Below, piece by piece: positions 33,442 through 45,553 of a stretch of 64,000 bases of DNA. This stretch comes from Adiantum capillus-veneris. Its lineage: Eukaryota > Streptophyta > Polypodiopsida > Polypodiales > Pteridaceae. The stretch covers positions 35,699,396-35,763,395 of the forward strand of contig CM043960.1 of assembly GCA_014529385.2 (NCBI GenBank), given 5' to 3'. The notes below the pieces were generated by a model. The model worked only from the letters and a program-made list of their open reading frames with translations, did no database searches and had not been told where the DNA came from. How positions within the stretch are numbered: the stretch's first letter is position 1; each line of letters starts with the position of its first letter. A program made the position numbers and the translations under genes.

Positions 33442-36115
33442 ACTTTTTTGCTACACTTAAGTTTTTAGGAAAAAGAAAACTTCTTTTTTAATCTGACTGG
33501 AGAGAATTTCACTCTATAGCGGTAGGCATAGTTTATCTCAAGCCAGATCACAGTTCTATTAAGGACCACCTCTTCCTTGTGGTCTGAAGTATAGAAAAAA
33601 ACAATCTTTTGGAACATATCCTACTTCAAGATCCCTTTTATAAGCACGTTGAGATATCTTCAAAGAAACTTCTAAGAATTTACAAATTTATAAACCTGAG
33701 CTCCCCCCTTTTTCTTAATTAAAAAAAAAAACTTTATTTCTCAAGAAATATCTATGTTTATTATGTCATGTCTGACATACTGTAGCCCAAGCCAGTTATA
33801 AATTGTTTTTCATATCATAAAACCCTAGACGAGTCAATCCCTAGATCCAACTCAGACCTCGTCCGAGAAAGATACGACAAAAGATTAACCAGCAAAGATC
33901 AGCTAAAGGGAAATATATGACTTTCCTTATAATACCAAGAACCTTTAAAACCAACTCCTAGAAGCTTTTTTGTATATACTGCAAGATGGTAGGTAAAGAT
34001 CAGTTCATATATACTTGAGTGAAATTAGGAAGCGAGCAGATGATGACAAGCAAATTTTATTGAATAGCCGAGGGTCAAACCAACCAAGACCTTCAGAACT
34101 CAGTCACTATGTTGAATTAATGATAAGTCACCGAACACTATCACTAAACTTCATAGTATGTGATGTAAAAAAGATCAAGTAAATTTGAAACCAGGCTTTT
34201 TTTAATCAATCCGGTATGTGTTGCCACTCTTAGCTCTATAAAAAATCAGAGAAAGGGCAACATATCAGAAGCTACTTCTTAGAAAATACAAAATAACTTT
34301 TAGCCGATTCAATGAGATAGGCATCTGCTCTAAAAAACAATTCAATCTTACTAGTAGGTGATGTAATATGGTAAAAAAGGTTAAGTCAATTTGCAAAAAC
34401 AATGATTACTCCTACAAGTGGGTATGTGATACTACTTACTACCTACCTAATATCAGAAGACAGGACACCATTTCCGAAACCTGTATTTAGTGCCTTCAGA
34501 ATAATCTTCAGCCGATTCAATAGAATAGGCACCAAAACTAGAAAGTGAATCAGTCTAGGGATTGTCCTCTTACTCAAAGGACCTCAGCAATGTAGTGTTA
34601 CAATAAACCAAAATATCTTTTAAATCTTATAAGATCATTACAGCTCATTTTTTGTGAAATTCTGGTTTTTTTTCCGGATCTGCAGTATCCCTTTCAAGAG
34701 TACATTACATCTATTGAGTAGCTTTTTTACAGAACATAACATCATCACCCATATATACAATTCCTTTCCTTTAAGTACCATAACATCCTCTTTTCTCAGC
34801 AGCCATAGTCCCTCATACCTGGCAGTCTCCCCATTTTTCTTTTTTAAAATTACAGATTTTTTCTCAAAAAACCAGTTTTACAGCACATTTTACGGAAACC
34901 AGACATATTACTTCCATCATTCAAAAAAACTAGGTAGTTCTTAGTTTAACTGAGCAATTCACACTTCTTCCCCTAACCAGTAAGAGTCAGTTTCCATAAC
35001 CAGGTTATATATATATTTTTTTGTTTATTTTACGAAAACAAACACCATTAGTCAAAGAGAATTACAATTTCCCATCAGTCCCAGAGCAGACATATACTCC
35101 CACTCATATTTCTCCCATAAACTAGTAAGAATAGTTTCTGGAACATTTTTCCTTTAGAAAAATCTATATTACTAGTTTTTCAAAGCCTTTTAAAACTTTT
35201 TTCAGCATAGCTTCATAATATCAATTGACAGTCTCTAGAGCAAGAAATATTTTCTGTTTGACATGTAGATTAGGAGACGCAGACGCCTCCACGATGTCCT
35301 TCCCATTCTTTTTTGGCATGTTGAGCATACAGTAGTAAAATAGCTTCTAACACACACAGTATAGAATGCTCACACAAGTGAATACAAAGCACAATGCTAA
35401 GTGAGTATGAATACTCACCTTTAAGAGGCTTTTATATATATTGATGTCCATCAGAAGACTATACGCCAGACTCAGACATGCTTCTGCCACTCGAGGTTGC
35501 CCATATGGGCCATATACTCAGGGATTGTCATCAGCTAGAGATCTGGATGCTCCAGACAGTGTCACACCACATTCGTTGCTACTATCTCATGCCAACCAAA
35601 CCCTAGCCCACCTGCGGTAACGTGCTGCAGGAAGCACGACTACTAAATGGAGAGAAGAGTTTAAACGCTACATAGTACACTATTGTGTATAAAGCTCTAT
35701 TGTGTAGAAAGCTGAGATTTTTATTAAGTTAAATGCAAGGTCCAGACCCCTTCTCCTCAGTTACACCTTGGCAACCGATAAAACACCGCTCACATGGTCG
35801 ATATACGATCCGAAATCCATTATGTGATTATTGTACCAAACCCCAGGCTGATGATACACAACCCGTTATCCATACTACAGAACCTATACTGAGTTTTATG
35901 TCATACATTACTCCACTAGGGTAAGGTATCCATGCCCCGATCTTACCGGTGTGAGTTACTTTACACAAAGACGGTGATTTTAAGTAATCATTTATTATTT
36001 CCAATTTTGTCTTGAAGTCAAAAGGTGGTTCTATAAGATAGATGACATTTTTACACAACAGAGTCCATAGTATTGGTATGGAGTAACTTTTCGTGCGTTA
36101 TTATACCCAGCTTAT

Positions 36116-36658
36116 TTGCTCCTCAGGTGTATCTATCCTAATATGGCTGACCGTCAAGAACTGGTTTTTGCCATAGCAACAGCTCATCTTTATCAGTCAA
36201 GAGAATCTACTCGGAGAGCGACTTTACTCCGTTATGAACTTCATTTATTTCCACAATTAGGAACCTCTGTATCTAAAACTAAATGGTGGACATATCAGTA
36301 CCGAGTGACGCGTGTAACCCTTTGGGGTCGCGAGCATTTTAGGAACAATATCAGATTGGTGATGGTAACTGATGCTCTGGGCCTAGGGCCACAGTATTAT
36401 AACATAGAACATTCATTGAAACCAGGTTTTTCTGAGCGGTTATACCTGCTAGCCCAATTCCTTCCACCTCATAAGATTTTTTTGTTTCGTAGTTATGGTC
36501 ATCTATTAAGAGGATATTTTAACAGTACTCCACGCACCCGAGAGTATGGGTTAGTCTTGGCGACTCGTATCTTGCCTTTAGCAGAGCGTCCAAACACCTG
36601 CTTTTACTGCGACAGCTGTTTGTGCGATCATGTAATGGGTGGTTTAATAGAGATGTAG
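36116..36658 (+). CDS. Unrecognised ORF in direct repeat B (171-180 aa)
   Basis: This is the second copy of the ORF at 23,203-23,745: same length, first ATG at 36,143, stop TAG. It has 10 replacements relative to copy A (for example Ile/Val, Gln/Lys, Cys/Arg, Tyr/Cys). Here the C-terminal cluster reads CFYCDSCLCDHV, with four Cys and a His, which may be the ancestral form and could bind zinc. No family is recognised; function unknown. Confidence 0.4.
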   Translation: MLLRCIYPNMADRQELVFAIATAHLYQSRESTRRATLLRYELHLFPQLGTSVSKTKWWTYQYRVTRVTLWGREHFRNNIRLVMVTDALGLGPQYYNIEHSLKPGFSERLYLLAQFLPPHKIFLFRSYGHLLRGYFNSTPRTREYGLVLATRILPLAERPNTCFYCDSCLCDHVMGGLIEM

Positions 36659-36737
36659 ATGAGGGGTTCCCAAAATACTTATCAGCCCGGCTTCGTTTTG
36701 TCAATTTTAATAGAAGAGTCAATTGAAAGACCTCATG

Positions 36738-36770
36738 TTTTTTTTTTGTGTGTGTGTGTGTGTGTGTGTG
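36738..36770. repeat. Poly-T/(TG)n at the right edge of direct repeat B
   Basis: A T run and then a TG repeat close the direct repeat, mirroring 23,825-23,899. The next LTR-like repeat begins here. Confidence 0.9.
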
Positions 36771-37185
36771 AATACACTCTATTTATGTGGAAGCTTTTGT
36801 GGACATAGCCCTTGTGTTAATTTCCTCTTACATTTACACAGACATGTGTAAAGCATGGCCTTTGAATAGTGCATGAGAAGCCACACGTGTGCCTTCTTGT
36901 AAGCATATGTGTCAAGAATCTATCGCTATCTCTATGCCTATGTAGAGGCTTATTGTACATCTTTATGCATCATAATCTAAACATTTGCAACCATGTTGAC
37001 TTGCTGCATGGGTCATTAATAAAGTCCTAATTTTACTCTATCCTAATTATAATTAAGCTATGAATGGATCATTAATTTATTTGCCATAATTTATATCAAT
37101 TGATATCGAAGCCACAATTAGTGGTGTTTAATATCTCTTAATCATTTTTGGATCCTAACTCATAACCCTTGGGTCTAACCTCCCT

Positions 37186-37246
<61 letters not shown>

Positions 37247-38410
37247 GCTTATTCCCATCACTAAGCTTGCATATATACTTTGGGATAATTTCACGTAGTG
37301 GCATTTCTCTTCTTGGTGAGTGGATAATTGGCTAAATTTTTTGGCTGTAAACTCATCTGATAATCCTATTGCATTATCAAATAAAATGTGTATTTACACA
37401 TATGCATATCCTTTCATGTAGCCTCTTGCATTAGCTTCTAATTGTACATATAGTTATCTTCAAATTTGCATATATTGTCTCTTTTGCATCAGTAATTGCA
37501 AGATTTCACTTGATATTGCAAGGTTTGGTTAGTGTGTGTGCACAATGTTCTCCAAGAGATTTCAATTGTAACTAACCTTGTCTCAATTGAATGCTATTTT
37601 CTCATTGAAGTTTAGCTTCAAAATTGGGGAAAACAAGAATCATTTTAATTAAGTTACTAAGTTAGACAATGTCAACAACATTGAGAGTAATTGCCTACAA
37701 TTTTGGAAGCTCATTTGTGGATACCCAACTTTAAAAGTTGGAATCTATTACAATTGGCCAATTGATGCATCCAAAATATACAACATCGGTCCTCGAAGAC
37801 ACCATATGACGCACTAAATCTCAAAAGCCCCAAACGCAAGCGTTTGGACAGAAGTAGATTTGGTCAATTTTTTATAGCATGTGAGGCCCTCAATTTTTGT
37901 TGACAACTACCATCCAATAGTATGTTGTAGCAAGAGTGATATCACTATAGTCATTGATAGCTTTGACAAAATTGGTCCACTTTTTCGTGGTGACTCTGGT
38001 GACACCTTCATTGTGTGTAGGGGAGGATTGTGATTCCCTCCACCTACTTGTATGTGTTGAAGGGGAGGCTTGTATCCTGTATGCCATACCCCTAGTGTGT
38101 TATGAGCGGTGGAAGTTTATGTGGACATAGTCATTGTGTGAAATTCCTCTTACTGGTAGACGAAAATCTGTAAAGCATAGTCCTTAATTAATGAAGGAGA
38201 AGCCACATGCAATTCTTGTTGTAAGCATATGTGTAAAGAAGCTCTCCCTATCTCTATGTTGCTCATTGTACATCTTTATGGATAGTAATCTACCCTACAC
38301 ATTTGCAACCATATTAAGTTGGTGAATTAGTCATTAATCAAGCCCTAATATGAGTTTAACTTGATTATGATTAAACTATGAATGGATCATTGGTCCATCC
38401 ACCATAATAT
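36771..38410 (+). mobile_element. Probable small LTR retroelement without coding capacity
   Basis: Two diverged direct repeats (about 36,771-37,100 and 38,071-38,410) share TTATGTGGACATAG-like, GTAAAGCAT, GTAAGCATATGTGT, TTGTACATCTTTATG and CTATGAATGGATCATT. The first is followed by TTGATATCGAAGC, close to a tRNA-Met primer site. The second is preceded by a purine tract, GAAGGGGAGGCT. The internal ~970 bases contain no gag or pol. This fits an old TRIM- or LARD-like non-autonomous element. A (CT)n tract (37,186-37,242) lies inside. Confidence 0.55.
37186..37242. repeat. (CT)n microsatellite
   Basis: CCCT-type units pass into about 48 bases of CT repeat. Confidence 0.95.
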
Positions 38411-39740
38411 TTATCACTATATAGTGAGTTCATCTTTCAAACTAGCATAAATCACCAGAGCTTGTGCCACGTGCATTGTTCAAACATGAGAGAAATAGAG
38501 GTAGTGCAAGATGATGGAATGGAAGCATCGAGAAATTATGTTCTGTGGATTGGCAAGGCAACCTTCTTATGCATATGGAGTAATGAAAATTCTAAACTAC
38601 TTGTCAAATGCTAATGTTCTATGCATGGAAAAACTAATAGATACCACATATGCAGTTCTCTCATGCCACGTTTGTAGTGCTTGCTCAACCTATCCAACGT
38701 TTTTAAAGCTTTTACATTAAGGATCAACATCCCCATAAGCTTGTGAATATTGTAGAAAGCGTTTTGATATGGTATCAAAATTGATTGTTTGCTGAAGGAA
38801 TAAAGTTCCAAGACCTGCAATCAACTATTTTTCTTATGCAGGATTTCATTCCAAGATTGAGAATGCAAGAATGAAGCTCAAACAAGGATTTAATCTCTTG
38901 TGGTTGCAATGCACCTATTTTGACTTCATTCCATGTTAGCTATGAGGTCAAAATGCAAGAATAAAACTTAAATCATGAGTTTCTCTCTCATGTCTAGAGA
39001 TGTCAAAAAGTGACCTAAAAAGTTGCTCTATATTTCTCAAATTATTATGAGACGAAAGTGGGGTTTTTGGGCAAAAGTAAGCCAAGGGGCTTAAAAACTC
39101 ATATAGGCGCATAGGCATGCCCAAATTTTACATTTGGTTTTAGGGCGCTCTAAAACATCTGATCCTATATAGAAAATTGAAGCAAAATTTGGAAATTTCA
39201 CATCACCAAGAGAATCAAAAGGGGGGTTTTACCTCAGGGGTATTGATTACAAACACATTTAATAGGTGCATGTTTGGAAATCACTAGGGCCAAGTTTTTT
39301 AGTTGCGACAACTTATGATGGCAAGAAAATGAGTAACGGAGACTAGAAGTCGGGCAAAATAAACAAGTAATTTTCTCTTTATGCCAAAATGGTGGTCGTA
39401 ACCAGAGTACCATGATGGTCAAAATGTCTCCATTTGGCTACCAATCAGATCCATGAAATGGAATGGGTCAATGGAAACACAACCTCAATATACTACCTGG
39501 ATCGAATGGCAAATGCATTCTCAAAGAGACAGTACAAACAAAACTTTATCTACAATCCCTATTGACTTATATTTTGAAAGGAACAATGGTCATTTAGCCA
39601 ATCAAGGATTACTACGGGCCCATACATGAACGAATTGCAAAAACAAAAAATAGGCCTACTAATACTTGGCACTCACAAATTAGGCCATCAAAGCTAGCAA
39701 GGTTGTGAGACAAATCTAATCGTAAAGGGGATTCTTATTA
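38411..39740. other. No recognisable feature
   Basis: Only short ORFs without domain signatures on either strand. Confidence 0.45.
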
Positions 39741-39782
39741 TCCTATTTCCTATTTTCAACAAGTGGTCTATGCTGAAATATA

Positions 39783-40535
39783 GTGAGCGATACACATGTA
39801 ATGGCACACAGGTTTACTCTCACTTTAGAGGGGAGAGCATTGAATTGGTTCCAAATGCTTGAGCCAAGTGTGCTACATGACTTTGAGAACCTAATCAATC
39901 ACATTATAGAAGATCACTCCAAGATGGAGCTAAACATAACACCCTCACACAGATCTTGCACTTTAAGCAAAGACAAGATGAGTCCATGAGGTATAGTATT
40001 CCACACTTGAAGCAATACATAATGAGGTGTCTAGCCAATGAATGCCAACCCAAGAGAGACAAGTGTCATGTTTCCTTGAGGGCTTGAAAAATTGAGACCT
40101 TTACTTGACAAGAGAATGGAAATTTTCATCCTCCTTGATGACAATTGACCAAAGGATTATGATTCCTCTCTAGACCAAACATCAAGAGCAATTGATGAGC
40201 CTAAAAAAGGAGTGGATAACTGAGAAACTAAAGGCTCTTTTGATATTCAAGCTAGGCCTAGACAATAGGAGCTTGTCCCCGCAAGACCCAAAGGGCTTGA
40301 GAATCACATCCAAGGAAACGTCTGCATTTTGCTGAAGGTTTTGTTACACATTTCTCAGAACCTAAGCGAGTCTCTCAAAGACAAACTTTTAATTCAAAAG
40401 CCAAAGGTAAATCCAAAAGCTTGTCAATGCTTAACTTTTAGAGGCTATGATCATCCAATGGAAGCGTGCAAAGCGTTATGGTGTGATTATGTCAACTTGG
40501 ACAAATCATGGGCTCTTCCATTGCTATCATAGGTT
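39783..40535 (+). pseudogene. Gypsy-type gag remnant
   Basis: RFTLTLEGRALNWFQMLEP (from about 39,808) is the core pattern of Retrotrans_gag. Further on, CQCLTFRGYDHPMEAC (about 40,418-40,465) is a decayed CCHC knuckle. Several stops and shifts lie between. The remnant ends where the Copia-3 LTR begins at about 40,609. Confidence 0.6.
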
Positions 40536-40608
40536 ACGCTATATGCAAGAGCATGCATGCCCAATGAGTCAAACATTGAATGACCAACCTCAAAGTGTAC
40601 CTATGATG

Positions 40609-43600
40609 ACCATTTTTACCATGTATATGGTAGGTATGTGTATGAACACACAGGACTGTTGGGCACCATTTTCCCTCACTAGGAGGTTTTTTTTCTTCTG
40701 TGCTTTGTATATAAGTCCATCACTCTAGGGTTATCTTAGCTTATAGTTTCACACCTAGTAATACATTCTATATTGTATGCCTTGATCTTTCTCTCGATCT
40801 CCAAGCTATGTGTACATTCCTACAATCCTAACTCCAACCATCGGTATTGGAATAGGATTGTCCTCTCAAGTATAATTAGAAGCATCGTTAGCACCCCCCA
40901 CTCACTTTATCCTTGACAAGCATTAGTGATTCAATGCATACTTCGAGTAAGCTGGTAGAGATGGTGTGCTCAATGATTCAAGATCATGATTGCATCTGTT
41001 TCCACTATTGCAAGTACTGAACGAACAATTTCGTCCATTTATGCAGAATTCCTTTTACTAAAAAAATTTGCATAACAAGGTTTTGATAGTTTACTATGGT
41101 TTGGGCAATATAACATATGCAATTCCCCTTCAATTTTAACTTTGTTTGAGCATTTTCCATACAAGGATTAGTCTTTCACTATGGCTAAGAGAAACAATGT
41201 TTTCAAGATGTCGATTGTTGATGACAAACTGAATGGAGACAATTATCCATTGTGGACTTACATGATGCGGCATATACTTGTTTCCGAGGGTTTATGGAAC
41301 ATTGTTAAAGGTTTTGATGTACGTCTAGGTTTTATTGATCCAGATTTTGTGGAGGATGTTGTAAGTTCTAGAAATTCTTCTCCTACTATTAGAATTGTTT
41401 TACCTAAAATTGGACAAGCTCGTTGGCATAGAACAAATGTATAAGGGCATACATTGATTAAACCATCTATCAAGCACATCATTGCTCTTCACATTCATCT
41501 TGCCAAAACAACAAACATGCTTGGCACATTGTAATTGGATTGTATGCAAGTCGTAGTGAGGCAAAATTATCATTTCTGCACAAACAGCTAGAATAAAAGG
41601 TCATGTATGAGGAAGATGAAATGGAATTTTTTCTTGCTCAAATCAAAGATATCAATGAGCAATTTATTGTTGCAGGTGAAGTCATTCTTGATTATTCACT
41701 TGTGCAGACTATCCAAGATACATGACGAGATTTGTATCAGACTATTGCTTCTACTTTGAGGCTTGTTACACAGGGCAATAATAATGCTATTAAGTTTGAT
41801 GGGTTAGTCACTTTGTTGTTACAAGAGGTTATGTCAAGAAAAAATATGGCTAAGCAATGTGTTGTTGAACAAGCTCTTGTTGATGCACAAGAAGAGGTAG
41901 CAATGACAATGTTGCTACTTCTAAAGTACCTTACGCAAGTAGCAAACCATCTATGACAAATGCCTCCCCTAACAACAAAGCATCTAATAAATCTATTGAA
42001 AGAGGAAAGAAAAAATGGTGTTGCAGCTATTGCAGGGCTATTGATCATCTGCTGATAAAGCAATGTCCTTAGCTAAAGGCTAAAGAGGCATGTAAGAAAC
42101 ACAATGAATCTCTACAATTGTAGCCATTGCAAAATCTACCAATTTTGTTGTTGATGCAAATTGGGATTTTAGTATGTAGTGCTAATATGACCCTTCTTTT
42201 GATCAATGCCTGATTGAGGCTACAAGTTCACAAGTGCAGTAATTTGACAATGGTGCTACAAGGCACATTACATCGCATCATGACTTATTCACTACTCTTG
42301 ATGTTGTTCCCAATGGGAATACTCTCACTTGTGCCAACAATGCCTCTTATCTAGTTCAAGGAGTTGAAAAGATTATACTCATTGTAATTAATGGCACTTC
42401 CTTCCCACTTTCTGACGTACCTTTTGTGTAGGGGATCAAGAAGAATCTATTGTTTGTTTTTCCATCAGTAAGAATTGGCCTTGTTGTAAAGTTTGTGGAT
42501 GATAGATGCATAGTTCATGATCTTAGTTCAGCCGATATACACATTCTAAAGTTGTTTCAGATGCTTAAACTATAAAATGCACATTTTGCGTATCCAAATT
42601 TTTCAATTTGATATGTTTGCAGAAATCTTTTATGGTTGCCTCATTGCCCCCTTTTGAGGCACCATCTAAGCATGTTTGTGAAGGTTGTACTTTGGGAAAA
42701 TCGCAACATTCTAGGTTTTTGAAAGATGGTCCAATGCGGGCTACTCACAAGTTGCAACTTCTTTACATTGATATTTGTAGTCCGCTGTGTTTTAGTAATA
42801 ATTTATACTTCGTGACTTTCATTGATGATTACTCACGGCATACATGGGTATATCTGCTTAAGGCTAAGACTGAATCCTTTACGTGCTTCAAACAATTTCT
42901 GTTGTTGATTCAGAATGTATCCAATTATATTGTGGACACCCTCCGTTCTAAACAAGGAGTATATGTCAAAATAATTTGAAGCATTTATGGTTGTTCATGG
43001 CATAAAACGCCAATGCATAATGTTTTATACACCTCAACACAATGGTGCTACTGAGAGAGAAAATAGATCGCTTATGGAGATGGCATGATGTATGGTTAAA
43101 AACCAAGCTTTACCACATGCTTTCTTGCTAAATACTCCGATGTGTGCTGCCTACACACTTAACACGTGCCCCACCAAATTTTTAGTCTATGACGCCATAT
43201 GAAGCATGTTCTGATAAAAAGTGATATATTGATCACTTGCGTGTTTTTGGTTGCTTGGCTTATGCTTTAGTACCACAACAACAACATAGAAGGTTGGATG
43301 ATAAGGATGTAAGATACATCTTTGTTAATTACAGTGCTGAGAGCAAGTGTCAAAACTTATATCATCCACAATCAAAATGTATCTTGACTTCAGAGATGTT
43401 TTTAAAAGATGCAGTTTCGCCCTTGTTGTCATATACTAAAGAGACTGGCATAACCTCACAAGACATTTTTGATACCTTGTTATCTCTTTTCAATCATGAA
43501 AATACAAATGCAAGTCTAAATGAGGCAAATATTGACCCTTCAAAGGATGTCATAGATCAACCTGTTTGCTGATGCAATGTTTGCCTAAATGGATAGTGCA

Positions 43601-44450
43601 TACTTTGCATGACAGATAATCGAATGCACCTTTGTCTAGTCATACTCATTCAAGTTCTCATCATGATTCTTGTGCATTAGATTGTGGCCATGTCAAATTT
43701 CTGTGATGAGGATGAATCGCTTGCACTTGATGATGAACAAAATTGACAATATTGCTATGCAAGATGAATATGATGCACTTGTGAGAAACAATACTTAGTT
43801 CTTATGTGACTTGCGTCCTTGCAAGAAGGCCATTGGTATAAAGTGTGTTTATAAGTTGTAAATGTAAGCCAAATGGTAGTATTGATTGCAAAGCAAGACT
43901 TGTTGCGAAAGGCTACTCTCAACAAAAGAGCATTGAATATGAACGAATTGTTGCTCCCACTTGTTGTATGACTTTTGTTTGTTTCATGTGTATTGGTAGC
44001 TTATTTTGGATGGATGTACATAAGTTGGACATTATAACTACTTTCTTATGTAGTGACTTTTGCAAAAGTGTATGGAATGATGCCTCATGATTTTATCACA
44101 AAAGGACATGAAAAGAAAGTGTGCAGATGTAATAAAGCACTATATGCTTTAAAGCAATCTCTCATGCAAGGTATGAGAAGATGGATAATCATTTGCTTCA
44201 CATGGCTTTTGAAGTAATCCAACTGAGAGTACTTTGTATACAAGTGATATGTATCTTATCGTTGTTGTGTATATGGATGACTTATTGTTGACTTGCCGAA
44301 TGAGACATATTGCAAAATTTAAGGCTGATTTGAAACATACTTCGGGCTTTTGCATCATTCTTTGGGCATTCATGTGATGACACGAAGTATATGAAAAATT
44401 GCTAAGCAAATTTGGACTTGGTGATCGCAAACCACTCCTACGGAAACAAG
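40609..44450 (+). mobile_element. Old Copia element (Copia-3), heavily decayed and 3'-truncated
   Basis: The 5' LTR (about 40,609-40,838) resembles those of Copia-1 and -2 (ACCATGTATATGGTAGG, GAACACACAGGAC, CCATCACTCTAGGG, ACTCCAACC), with a decayed PBS (CGGTATTGGAATAGG). Coding remnants follow in Copia order: gag (41,181, DKLNGDNYPLWTYMMRH), zinc knuckle (~42,020), protease (FDNGATRHITSH, ~42,243), integrase (42,608-43,130), RT (43,845-44,340). They carry many stops and frameshifts. Homology fades near 44,450 and no 3' LTR is seen, so the 3' end is deleted. Confidence 0.85.
41181..44400 (+). pseudogene. Copia-3 gag-pol relic
   Basis: Open pieces at 41,181-41,444, 41,732-41,956, 42,608-42,979, 43,237-43,572 and 43,845-44,090 align in order to the Copia-2 polyprotein. 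In the integrase, YFVTFIDDYSRHTWVYLL is well preserved. In the RT, KCKPNGSIDCKARLVAKGYS is recognisable, while the catalytic YVDD has become YMDD (~44,270). This is a far older copy than Copia-1 or -2. Confidence 0.85.
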
Positions 44451-45481
44451 TCCTAATGGTGACCAACATTGTTGCCATGGACCCAAGTTTTTCAAAACTT
44501 GACACTAAAAACAACCTTTACCATTGGTCGAACAATGAATTGAAGTTGGTTTGATAATGATGACGTTAGTTACGATAAAAATTGTGAAGAACAACATTTT
44601 CTTTTTAAAGAGGAGTAGGTTGAGGCCATTGGGTAGTAAAACCATCTTCTCCATGGAAAAAACATGAGGAGGAAAATCTGATTCCTACTGCAAAATAAAA
44701 GACCCTAGAGTAAATCATGTTACAATACCACAATTTAAAAGCAAAAAATACTTGTTGACTAACTACTTCACGTCAGGTGCCACATTGTAATGTACTCACG
44801 GATTATTGGCTTTGCACAGGATCCCTTTTATAAATGAAGAACTTATGCCAAAGTTGTGAGAACCAACTCCTTGTACTCTTTGAAGTAGACAGAGCCTGCC
44901 TTAAATGGAAGCCTTTGAGCTTCCAATCGGACTTGCCTCAAGGAGAACTCAAGTTCACTACAAATTGAGGCCCACTTAAGACTCTACAAAGTCTTAAGAG
45001 GGTGCAATCCCATAAAACTAGCTCATGTGAAGCATCAGATTGCTTTTTTTTCTTCTTCTTATTTTTTAAGGCTCTACGAAGTAATGCTCTAGAGACCTGA
45101 GGAAAGATACATGCGTACATTCATATTTGAAAAATCTTCGAGCATTGCCAAAACTAAACTAAAAATGCGGTGGTTGGGAAGGTTTCTACACATGGCAACA
45201 GATTCACTATATCCTTAAGATATACCTTTGTTAAGGTCAAAGAAGTTTGAACCTATGAATTATAAGTGAGGCTTAAACACAAAAAGAAAAAAAAAAAGAC
45301 CTTATTTCTTTCTAAACCAGAAATAGATAAAAACAAACCATTATTTACTTGAAAATGCTTTTAGAAAATCTTGTGGAAAATATCCTCATGATTCTGGACA
45401 GGTTGATCAGTGGCGATTGGTGGCAGCGATCTTTATGGTTTAGTAGCCTTTTGAAGGTGACCAGTTTGTCACAGCATACAA
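44451..45481. other. No recognisable feature
   Basis: AT-rich sequence after the truncated Copia-3; no domain or repeat partner seen. Confidence 0.45.
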
Positions 45482-45483
45482 TG

Positions 45484-45512
<29 letters not shown>
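45482..45512. repeat. (CT)n microsatellite
   Basis: About 31 bases of CT repeat. Confidence 0.95.
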
Positions 45513-45517
<5 letters not shown>

Positions 45518-45553
45518 GATGAGTAGTGCAGGTAACCTCCATGTACCCTGTCT

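Larger units (their letters stand above)
32896..36737 (-). repeat. 3.8-kb direct repeat B of the Penelope-type unit
   Basis: This is collinear with 20,015-23,830, from TAGCAGTTCTAAAT to GAAAGACCTCATGTT. The main length differences are (TA)n at 33,366-33,435 (about 70 bases here, a short AT stretch in copy A) and the (AT)n near 32,920. On the minus strand this copy lies upstream of ORF1, where a promoter-bearing terminal repeat would be expected. Confidence 0.75.

Noticed and set aside
20015-36737. Reading the 3.8-kb direct repeats as LTRs of a giant LTR retrotransposon
   Set aside because: The ends lack TG...CA, there is no PBS or PPT at the inner edges, and the enclosed RT is not of LTR type.
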